The translations under genes were made by a program, and so were the position numbers. Positions 1 through 7,213 of a stretch of 18,118 nt of DNA are shown here, in pieces. Source of the DNA: Tetmemena sp. SeJ-2015 (Eukaryota; Ciliophora; Spirotrichea; Sporadotrichida; Oxytrichidae); NCBI GenBank assembly GCA_027382625.1, contig JAJKFJ010006110.1, positions 1-18,118 of the forward strand. The letters are read 5' to 3'. The first letter of the stretch is position 1; each line of letters begins with the position of its first letter. The notes beneath the pieces are model-generated. The model was not told the DNA's origin, did no database searches, and saw only the letters and a program-made list of their open reading frames with translations.

Positions 1-1
1 A

Positions 2-199
2 GGATTAAGTGGAGGAGACAGTGAATATAGAGGAGGTAGAAGAGGAGGTAGAGGAGGCAGAGGAGGTAGAGGAGGATTTGATGGAGGAGACAGTGAATTT
101 AGAGATGGTAGAAGAGGAGGTAGAGGAGGTAGAGGAGGATTTAACGGAGGAGAGAGTGAATTCAGAGAAATCAGAGGAGGATTCAGAGGAGGACTTTGA
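2..199 (+). CDS. RGG-repeat protein, C-terminal part (5' end outside window)
   Basis: Frame 2 is open from the window edge to a TGA at 197-199. It encodes a glycine/arginine-rich tail: repeats of RGG, RRGG and GGF separated by a recurring GGDSEF/GGESEF unit. RGG boxes are typical of RNA-binding proteins such as GAR1, fibrillarin and hnRNP-like proteins, and bind RNA or get methylated on arginine. No folded domain is visible, so the family cannot be fixed. The sequence is a purine-rich GGA/AGA tandem array, which also opens an acidic E/V-rich frame in the same region; that frame is taken as a shadow because it has no family likeness. Seen: repeats and stop. Inferred: nucleic-acid binding. Confidence 0.75.
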   Translation, partial: GLSGGDSEYRGGRRGGRGGRGGRGGFDGGDSEFRDGRRGGRGGRGGFNGGESEFREIRGGFRGGL

Positions 200-332
200 G
201 GAAGACCTATTTTTAATGAATGATTTCGATTCTTAGCAAAATTAATTTTACTTAATAAAAATTTGTTGCTTTATCCTTAAATTGATCTATTGGTTGGGAT
301 TAGGTAATTTAAGTAAATATTAAGGTTCTTTC

Positions 333-635
333 ATGGACCTGGTGTTTCGACTGGTATTCTTCCACCAGTCTTTGCTGGGTATAAAAGCAATTCCAGCAGT
401 TATGGAGTTGAGCCAGGAGGAGCGTTTAATATACTGCGATGAGTACTTTCTGCGGATCATGAAGCTGTTAATGGTGAACGACTCTATGAGCTACATGTAT
501 GTATATGATGTTGACTAGAAGGTGTGCTAGTGCCTCTAAGACTTTGACTCAAACAATGAACTTATGATCGAGGACTGGAAAAAGAGGAGGTAGTTGATAG
601 ATTACCATCTACAAAATCCTAATTTACAAAGTTGA
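333..635 (+). CDS. Small hypothetical protein, about 100 residues
   Basis: ATG at 333 opens a frame to TGA at 633-635 if TAG/TAA are read as Gln (four such codons in the second half). The N-terminus is hydrophobic (MDLVFRLVFFHQSLLGIKAI), followed by a charged, aromatic-rich region with 'YCDEYF' and 'MYVYDVD', then a C-terminal 'EDWKKRRQLIDYHL'. The hydrophobic start could be a mitochondrial or membrane signal, but no motif was recognised. Just after the stop a different frame stays open for about 45 codons (from 632), so an IES may hide a longer C-terminus. Spacing to the RGG gene upstream is 133 bp and to the proteasome gene 215 bp. Both gaps are AT-rich and show nothing else. Confidence 0.45.
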
Positions 636-850
636 TAGGGTATGGGGTTTGGAATGTTCCCAAATTTGCAATAGTTTTAAAAATGAAGGACAGATAATGA
701 CCTTCTGGTCTTTATCAATTTTTTATTTCAACTAAGAATTCGGTATAAGGAGTGATCAATAATGAGTGGATTGAAATAGTTGAGAGTTGAGAGAAATTTA
801 AATTCTGAAATTATAAATAATTTGGTTAATTTTAAAGCTCAATCACAGTA

Positions 851-1481
851 ATGGACTCTATTTTCGGCATTTGCGGCAGCGACTGGGTCATCGTGGCCTG
901 CGACACCGGTGTCAACCGCTCCATCTTTACCCTAAAGCATGACGAGGACAAGATGATGCAAATCAATTCGAATAAGGTACTCGCTGCTTCTGGAGAGCAG
1001 ACTGATCGCTATCAGTTCACTAACTTCATCCAGAAGAATCTTGAACTCCAAGCCTATCGCACAGGCCATGAACTCTCAGTCGAGGCATCAGCTCAGTACA
1101 TGAGAACTAGAATACGTTAAATTCCACTTATCGTCTATTTCTATTGTAACTGAGATGGCAAACGCTCTCCGCAGAGCGCCATACTAAGTGAACTGCTTGC
1201 TCGGTGGCTTCGACCATCGCGATGGAACTGCAAAGCTTTTCTGGATGGACTACTTCGGCACTCTCCAGCAAGTTACCAAGGGCGCCCACGGATATGCAGG
1301 CTACTTCGTAAACTCAGTTCTCGACAACAACTATCACAAGGACATGACTTTGGAGCAAGGTCTTGAGGCTCTCAAGAAGTGCGTGCAAGAGCTAAGAGTG
1401 AGATTCATCATCAAGCAGCCATCCTTCATTGCCAAGATCGTGACCAAGGACGGAGTGCAAGTCATCAACCTTGAACAGTGA
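851..1481 (+). CDS. PSMB2: Proteasome subunit beta type-2 (beta4) homologue
   Basis: Structural, non-catalytic beta subunit of the 20S proteasome core in the PSMB2/Pre1 class. The start 'MDSIFGICGSDWVIVACD' lacks the propeptide and catalytic Thr of active beta subunits, as expected for this class. Recognisable blocks follow in order: 'FIQKNLELQ', 'GHELSVEASAQYMRTR', then after an interruption 'ANALRRAPYQVNCLLGGFD', 'FWMDYFGTLQ', 'KGAHGYAGYF', 'LKKCVQELRVRFI'. The stop is TGA 1479-1481. The frame changes between 1114 and 1155. Removing 43 nt between two AT dinucleotides gives a 195-residue protein, close to the usual ~200. Codon use is more GC-rich than in neighbouring genes, consistent with a highly expressed housekeeping gene. 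Confidence 0.93.
1112..1154 (+). other. IES in the PSMB2 gene (pointer AT, 43 nt)
   Basis: Conserved sequence stops after 'YMRTR' and resumes at 'ANALRR' in another frame. The only GT..AG intron in phase is 22 nt (1133-1154), and it would leave five extra residues. Deleting 1112-1154 between direct AT repeats restores the family spacing within one residue. The pointer is too short to be proof. Confidence 0.55.
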
Positions 1482-1655
1482 GGGGAGAGACTGTGGTGAA
1501 TATAAATATAGAGAGAAGGAGATTAAAAGAGATGAGTGCATTTGATATCGTCAGTTAATTGTTCAAGAGTTTAACATTTGCAAACTATCCTCTCTCTCTG
1601 TCATGAAGAGTGAGATAGTATGTGTGAGGTGTAAGGTAATTATATTAAAGTGTAA

Positions 1656-2424
1656 ATGGAAAGAGTTCACCCAGGCAAATTGATAGGTTCAGCTTAGGAG
1701 TACCACAGTGGATCAGGCACCTACGTATACCTCAATAACGTATATGCTTCAGCTATTGGCTCAATCAGTATCGACAAAACCACTAAAGATAAGTTTTAAA
1801 GTCTAAATTCAACTTATTTTAACTGGATAAGCCAACTATCTCAGTGAAAAAGATGACTCATGCTTCTTAATCTTCAGAGTCTTTCCAGGGTGAGATTTAG
1901 AGCGAGCACAACTTCTCAAGCTCACTCGGCCAACCCAAAGTTGGAGACTGGGTGTTTGCTAGAGTCACAAGAGTAGAGCAAAACTTTGCGAAGGCTGAGA
2001 TCGTCGCGATTGGAAATCAACCTTTGAGAAATGTGTTTCAAGGAATAATCTTCAAGGAAAATGTTAGAGCTTACGATAAGGACAACCTTGAACTCCTCAA
2101 ATGCTTCAGACCCAATCTCATTGATTATTTTATGTGATGAGTTTGATAAATTGAGAATAAATTAAATGGGTGAATGATATAGTGCGAGCGAAGGTGATGT
2201 CTGAATAGGGCTCAGGTAATTAAATGTCTACTATCCTATCGACTGCTGAAGATGAAAATGGCGTGGTGTTTGCCAGAAGCGAGAAGAGCGGCATGCTCAT
2301 GGTGCCTCGTAATTGGAATTAATTCCTAGACGTTAAGACCAAGACTAAGGAGACGAGAAAAGTAGCCAAGCCTGATTTCCTACAACCTCTCGCAGATAAG
2401 AATAAAATATATTTTTTTATATGA
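1656..2424 (+). CDS. EXOSC1: Exosome complex cap subunit CSL4
   Basis: CSL4 is one of the three S1/KH cap proteins of the RNA exosome, which helps feed RNA to the 3'-5' exonuclease core in nucleus and cytoplasm. The N-terminal domain has 'GKLIGSAQEYHSGSGTYVY'. The S1 domain begins at 'PKVGDWVFARVTRVEQNFAK' and continues through 'FQGIIFKENVRAYDKDNLEL' and 'CFRPNDIVRAKV'. The C-terminal ribbon has 'LSTAEDENGVVFARSEKSG', 'MVPRNWNQF' and 'ETRKVAKPDFLQ'. These match CSL4 in order. Start is the ATG at 1656; stop is TGA 2422-2424. One 44-nt intron and one 59-nt IES must be removed, giving 666 nt or 221 residues (human about 195). Confidence 0.93.
1801..1844 (+). other. Spliceosomal intron in CSL4 (44 nt, phase 1)
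   Basis: GTCTAA...CTCAG with a TTTTAACTG branch-like stretch. Joining A|TG keeps the frame between the N-terminal domain and 'KKMTHAS' before the S1 domain, and removes an in-frame TGA. Confidence 0.75.
2114..2172 (+). other. IES in CSL4 (pointer AAT, 59 nt)
   Basis: 'CFRPN' ends at 2116 and 'NDIVRAKV' resumes at 2173 in a different frame. No in-phase GT-AG intron fits. AAT at 2114-2116 repeats at 2173-2175; deleting one repeat plus the insert gives FRPNDIV, matching FRPGDIV of CSL4 proteins. The insert is AT-rich and carries TGA stops. Confidence 0.85.
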
Positions 2425-2635
2425 TAATCAAGAGGAGTAAATGCAGATTGACAGCTGAATAAATTGATTTAGTTTATCAGAGGAATATTTCCTCCTCTAT
2501 CTCATTTAGAGATTTAATTAGCGATAAGAACTGTGAGAACTATTTTTTTAATTAAGTCTATAACTTTTTAATTTATTAATCAGTCACTCACTCTTATAAC
2601 ATAATCACAAGCAGTATTTCACTATATAAAAATAA
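2425..2635. other. AT-rich spacer between CSL4 and the next gene
   Basis: No reading frame, RNA gene or telomere-like sequence is visible. It should hold the 3' end of CSL4 and the 5' end of the next gene, with their future chromosome ends. Confidence 0.5.
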
Positions 2636-5075
2636 ATGTCGTCACCCTCTAAACAATAGCAACAGCAGATCCAAAGTGTGACTGCGGATATTCCCCTCTT
2701 TTCTCGCTCTGGAAAGCAGACCGCCTACCAGTACCTGTGCTTCAGCAAAAAGAAGGGAGAAGATGACGATGGGATTTCAGACCCCAGAGAGTAGGCGCAG
2801 AAAAAGCGAGAGGATAAAATCTTGCAACGCATGCCTAAGGAGATACTCTACGAGAAAATAAAAGCAGATTTGCAAGGCAGAGACACCAACATTATTAGAG
2901 ATTACATAGGTAGGTATCTCGCTTTAGAATTAATTGACTTTGCTGAACTCCATTTAGTGCAGGAAGAGAAGAGGAGAAGAAAGAAGATGCAAGATGAGAT
3001 CAATAAATCGTCAAAGAGAAATGACATACAAGCATAAGGCAAGAACTCTAACTTAGCTACTCTCTCGGAGCTTCCTCAACTAAACTCATAACTCAATCAG
3101 GCAAACTTATCTCCAACCAATCTAAATAAGCAGGCACTCAACTCAACTTTCAATAATGCTCAGGGCAGTAGGAATGCTGCTTTGGGTGGGCTTAGCTAAA
3201 CAGACATTGAAAACTAGCTGAGTAGATTAGGTTAAGGCTTTAAGACCTAAGAAACAATGAATCAGGTAAATAGCACTTAAGAGAATAACTCAGGAGTGGA
3301 GGGAATGAATCTCACAATAAATATTAGTAGCAAGAAGAAGTTCAAATACCATTCACAGGGATAAACAGCTAACTTTAAATCAGTTCCAAGAGAGCAGGTG
3401 TCACTAATATTTTAGCTATAAATTAAATTTTAATGTCACTTGTAAGATTCTTAAATCATTGCTATATGTTCTTTTTTAGTTTTATAATCTGGACAAGCAA
3501 CCTCTAGGCGAGTACAAATATAATCCCAAAGTGGGAATGGTAAAAAAGAAATTGACCACTGAGTTCAAGTTTAAGTATTCTTCAAATTGTTATGTTTAAA
3601 TTATAATTTTAATTCTGAGCCAGTTGAGCCGCGACCTAAAGTAGAGAGTGAGCTTCTCTGCACTAAAGGCCATGAGTAAGACTTAAATTATTTTCTCAAA
3701 TAGCCTAAAGATCGTGTCTACATTCAGTAAACAGAGCTAAGAGCTTAATGCAGAGATTCAAGTCTGAGGTTTAAGATCCCCTGCTTTAATAGTAGCTGCT
3801 TTAATAACAACAACAGCATTAGTAGCAAAGTGGTGCGGCTAGGGAGGAGAGTCCTATCAAGAAATACCAGGAGATGACTTTCCATCAGTTCACAAAAGAA
3901 ATAAAGAATCAAAATAAGGATGCTATGCAATACCTTGAATCCACCGCGTTATATACAGAAAGTAGAATGCAAGAAAATCAACTTCAAAAGATCAAGTCAT
4001 ATATATGAGCTGAAAAGTTAATCCTTAATTTGTTTGTCGCCTGTTTACATGGATAAAAAGAGGCAAAGGAAGTCAATTTTCCAAGAATTATAAGCACCAC
4101 ATGATGCAAGATTTGAACTATCCAATCTTATGCCAACCAACTTATCTACTTTCAAGCATCACGAAGCGGTGAACTTTGATCGCTATGCTACAAGGGACCT
4201 ACTCAAGGAGAGGCAAAATCTTAAGAACCCTCGTACTCTAAAGCATCAGCCTAACTATCAGCCTAACTATGAATTTACTAAGAAATCTCTTTCATTAGGT
4301 TTGACTCCTTTCGATAAACAGACTATACGCTTTGAAATCATCAACCCTTCTGGAGTGGGAGTAAAGAGTAGAAATGAATCTAATCCTCATGTCTTCCACT
4401 ACTTTGATAAAGCGAGAGAGGGTTACTTAAAACAGTCAACTATCAGGAAAGAGCAACCCACTATTGATTTCTCAAAAAATTAGTCAAGGGACAATTCCAT
4501 GTACCTGATTAGTGATGGCTTCAACTTAGAAACCAAGCAAGAAAGTTTCCTTGATAAACTCTTCGATGTGAGCTTACATTTTAAGTACAGTATATTTCTT
4601 AATATATCTAAGCTATTAGTCGTAGCATAATAAGAAAGTCGCAAACGTCTTGAAAGATATGATAAGCCATAACTCCTAGATATTTGAGCAATATAACTCA
4701 GCCAATCCTAGCAGAGGAGAGAATAGAAGAACGAATTTGACTTAGAATGACGCTTTTGACAAGCACAGTCTCTCTTTCAGTCAACACGACAGTGACTCAG
4801 GTTTGAGAAGGATCAAAAAGTTTTACAGGCTTGCTAAGAACAAGTACAAGCTACTCACAGAGAAGGGATTTACAAGAGATCTAACTATGGATGACCCTTC
4901 ATTAACATTGAATGAAGAAGATGTGAGAGGTCTAACTCTAGAGTAGAAACTCCTAGCTGGATATTATAAAGCTCAGCAACCCACTGAAACTATCAACACT
5001 ATAGAAGCCAAGAGAAGCAAGAGCACTTTCAACTCATCTATGAAGCCTTCAATTCAAATATCAGAGAATGGCTGA
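2636..5075 (+). CDS. Unrecognised charged Q-rich protein, about 720 residues
   Basis: Starts MSSPSKQQQQQIQ at ATG 2636 and ends TGA 5073-5075. N-terminal half: 'AYQYLCFSKKKGEDDDG', then a helical block 'RMPKEILYEKIKADLQGRD' followed by 'IRDYIGRYLALELIDFAE' and the basic 'EEKRRRKKMQDEI', then a long N/S/Q-rich linker. Middle: 'LSRDLKQRVSFSALKAMSK', a poly-Gln run at 3793-3830 made mainly of TAA/TAG/CAA/CAG, and 'KKYQEMTFHQFTKEI'. C-terminal half: 'HDARFELSNL', 'NFDRYATRDLLKERQN', and 'LRRIKKFYRLAKNKYKLLTE'. No family was recognised; a structural or scaffold role is only a guess. Frame needs four likely introns and one IES. All removed lengths keep the total divisible by three. A separate gene starting at ATG 4049 is possible but less likely than the 6-bp pointer join at 3994. 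Confidence 0.7.
3398..3479 (+). other. Intron (82 nt, phase 0)
   Basis: CAG|GTGTCACTAATA...TTCTTTTTTAG|TTT with AT-rich interior; exons on both sides stay open and the protein continues as 'FYNLDKQPLGEYKYNPKVG'. Confidence 0.75.
3575..3619 (+). other. Probable intron (45 nt, multiple of three)
   Basis: AA|GTATTC...TTTTAATTCTGAG|C. The stretch is open if translated but AT-rich and hydrophobic, unlike the flanking charged exons. Removal joins 'TTEFKFN' to 'QLSRDLKQRV'. Confidence 0.55.
3762..3792 (+). other. Frame change before the poly-Q run: 31-nt intron or 7-nt deletion
   Basis: The frame must move by one before the poly-Gln run at 3793. A GT...AG segment at 3762-3792 (31 nt) does this. 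So would collapsing the direct repeat AGAGCT at 3733-3738/3740-3745 (7 nt), which joins 'SKQS' to 'LMQRFKSEVQDPLLQQQ'. Both leave good protein; cannot decide from sequence. Confidence 0.45.
3994..4069 (+). other. IES (pointer AAGTCA, 76 nt)
   Basis: AAGTCA at 3994-3999 repeats at 4070-4075. Deleting one repeat plus the insert joins 'NQLQKIKS' to 'IFQELQAPHDAR' in frame and removes the TGA at 4006. A GT-AG intron at 3996-4062 would also keep the frame. Confidence 0.7.
4568..4619 (+). other. Intron (52 nt, phase 0)
   Basis: GAT|GTGAGCTTAC...AAGCTATTAG|TCG with branch-like CTTAATAT; joins 'SFLDKLFD' to 'SQHNKKVANVL' in frame. Confidence 0.75.
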
Positions 5076-5144
5076 AATTATTTTCCTTTCTTAATCCTTA
5101 TGAATATTTTAATTGAGATTATGTAAATATATTGATTACTGCTT

Positions 5145-5553
5145 TTGGACCTCATTATAGGCAGTGATTCTGTGATGTTCATTTCAATTTGCACATTTTG
5201 GTTTTAATCTCCAATTTGAGATCCTCTTGAAGGACTTACACTTGATGATTAGCCTCCACCAAACATAGGTAATTACAAGAAGTTGCTGCCTCCAGGCTAT
5301 TAATTTGTAGGGCTATTCAAATTCTGCGGGCTAATAGAATTTATCATAGTTCCACTGATAGCGCTCATACCCACTCCAGCTTCGTTCTTTTGAGAAGCAT
5401 TTGCGCTTATAGTACTCTAAGCTAGCATGTTCACCTTGTTCAACTTGTGGTACTTAGATCTTAAAGTTTAAAACTATAACTTGATAAATCTGTCTCTCTG
5501 ATAGAATGGAGATCGTCTGAATGATATTTTCATTGAGGGATCCTAGTGATGAT
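5145..5553 (-). CDS. SK-like channel, MDS6: polar C-terminal tail
   Basis: Starts at pointer ATCATC (5548-5553) and ends at TCCAA (5145-5149). Encodes 'HHQDPSMKISFRRSPFYQRD', 'SKYHKLNKVNMLAQSTISAN', 'SISPQNLNSPTNQQPGG', 'PMFGGGQSSSVSPSRGSQ' and 'IEMNITESLPIMRS'. Ser/Asn/Gln/Gly-rich, probably disordered. Its end is only 70 bp from the stop of the plus-strand gene at 5075. Confidence 0.8.
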
Positions 5554-5792
5554 GCTCACAATTTTAATTCAAGAGCATTGAAATTAGGAGGAGCAAGAGA
5601 GCCTCTTTGGTAGATTGAGTTATGTTTTCATTATAAATTAATTTTAATTTACAATACAAAAGATTAATTTTTTTATATATAAAGTATCCCTTGCATGTCA
5701 TCGAATCTATCAGCCAAGTATATTTATGCTCCAGTATGCCTCAACTCGTTCCATTCATCTCATATGATTATTACATGATATCTATTAAATTT
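5554..5792. other. Spacer between MDS4 and MDS6
   Basis: About 239 bp of AT-rich sequence without supported coding; on the minus strand the MDS4 frame ends at a TGA about 65 bp past the pointer. Expected to be eliminated. Confidence 0.7.
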
Positions 5793-6057
5793 TGAAAGAG
5801 AGGTGTGAATTCACTGTGGACTCGAGAGCGAGCACCTTCCTAGTCTCTTTACAGTTAACTCTGAGTGATTCCCTGCTCAAACATTTTCTATCTTTCCAAA
5901 GCCTTTTGTTGCTTACGCTTTGCAAGGAAGAATCTCATAGCTGAGGTAATCGATGTAGCTGCCTTTCTAGTAAGAAAGAGATGATGCATCGCTTTCCTTT
6001 AGTTGCGAGTCAATTAGAAGATGTTGCCCACACTCACGATCAACAAAGAGATCAAGA
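5793..6057 (-). CDS. SK-like channel, MDS4: second half of S6 and proximal C-terminus
   Basis: Starts at pointer TCTTGATCTC (6048-6057) and ends at CACCTCTCTTTCA (5793-5805). Encodes 'LISLLIVSVGNIFQLTRNQR' (S6 end) and then 'LTRKAATSITSAMRFFLAKR', a basic amphipathic region at the place where SK channels bind calmodulin, and 'MFEQGITQSQLQRDQEG'. Calmodulin binding is inferred from position and character only. No internal IES was needed. Confidence 0.88.
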
Positions 6058-6086
6058 GAAGACGCATATATAATCAAAACTTAGCT
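6058..6086. other. Spacer between MDS2 and MDS4 (29 bp)
   Basis: Sits exactly where the pore should be on the minus strand. Too short (29 bp) to hold the roughly 55 residues missing here, which are found in MDS3. Confidence 0.85.
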
Positions 6087-6864
6087 ATATTGAATATCAA
6101 AAACTCTAAGGAAGTAAGCCAACACAAACACAGTTGAGAGAAGAACACAAAGTACGGTCACTCCAGGATTCCTAATGATAAAGCACTTGAATGTGAATCT
6201 GATGTTGGCTGTGAAACCATACGACTCACTATAAAGACACAGTTGACAAAGAGTTTAAGTTACCAGAGTCTTTTGGCATAGAGATCTGTAAACATAGTGT
6301 AGTTGAAGATTGTTCTTATAAGCAAAAGTATTCTCAAAAACATGAAAAGTAGCAGGAAGTCACTCACTCTGTAGTAAACCTCCACATATGTCTTCTTGTC
6401 AGTGCTCACACTCTGAATTGAAAAGGAGTAGTCTATGTAAGGAAGTGGATGTATCGCTATCAATATCACCTCAAAGATTAATTAAGTCTATAGCATATCT
6501 TTATTTTAAGATGAATAGCCAATTGATGAACTATCTTTTCCTTGACCTCCTTCTATTGTTTTCCAATACTTTGTAGCTATAAACTTCCTGCTCCATATCC
6601 TTTGGCATCTTGTAATTTATCCATTCTGATTTAGAATAGTGCCTGAAAGTAATTGCAACGACTAACAAAATATTAAGGCAGGGTGGTTAGAATATTTACT
6701 TGCTAGTAAACTTGTGATACTGATAATCATTCTCACATATAATTTTGAATCCACAGGTTCTGTAGTCTTCTATGTCTGCAAGTACAGATAATACTCGTGC
6801 TATTAGAATATGGTAAAGTAAGCGTATACTTACATTTATAACCCCAACTATCAATCCTAGTATG
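6087..6864 (-). CDS. SK-like channel, MDS2: second half of S1 to end of S5
   Basis: Runs from pointer CATACTAGG (6856-6864) down to pointer ATTCAATAT (6087-6095) and supplies residues about 299-505. Order: 'LIVGVIN' (S1 end), 'LYVRMIISITSLLA' (S2), 'QLIFEVILIAIHPLPYIDY' (S3 with the IHP motif usual in SK channels), 'SDFLLLFMFLRILLLIR' (S4), 'FTDLYAKRLCESYGFTANIR', and 'VTVLCVLLSTVFVLAYFLRV' followed by FDIQY (S5). The RLC.SYGF and NIRFTFKC blocks are characteristic of ciliate SK-type channels. Three GT-AG introns are present: 6776-6833 (58 nt), 6643-6699 (57 nt) and 6229-6263 (35 nt). The S4 has few arginines, fitting a weakly voltage-sensitive SK family member. Confidence 0.88.
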
Positions 6865-7213
6865 CATATCATATACCTAATATATTTGCTTGATCTTCCT
6901 CCTCAGGGATATTCTTGTCTCTACCCATCCATTTATTTAGCCATGAGCTGGCTCTTGCTCTGCCCTCATCGTACTTTTTGCTGATGGACTTATACGCTCC
7001 AAGTTTCTTGCTTCCATGTGCACTACCCTCTTCAATTAACTTCTTACTAGACATGCTTCTCAGTCACTCTTGGGTCCTATTTGATCCTGTATGCTTATAG
7101 AGTTTGTTCCCGAATCGAGCTGTAAATCAATATTTTAAGCTCACCATCATTTTAAAACTCTGAGTCACAAAATTTGTAATAATAATTCATAAGATTTGTT
7201 TTTCAGTAAATAA
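6865..7213. other. Central spacer between the two MDS blocks, with an ORF on the minus strand
   Basis: Separates MDS2 (minus) from MDS1 (plus). It holds the 5' leader of MDS1 and a minus-strand frame starting at 7054: 'MSSKKLIEEGSAHGSKKLGA', 'YKSISKKYDEGRARASSWLN', 'KWMGRDKNIPEEED'. The frame abuts MDS2. Removing either a 23-nt GT-AG segment or 26 nt between AGA repeats makes it run on as 'YIRYMICILGLIVGVIN'. It may be an alternative or decayed first segment. Confidence 0.5.

Noticed and set aside
9..236. Acidic E/V-rich open frame over the first 230 bases
   Set aside because: Shadow of the RGG-coding frame; purine-rich repeats open several frames, and only frame 2 gives a known protein pattern ending in TGA.
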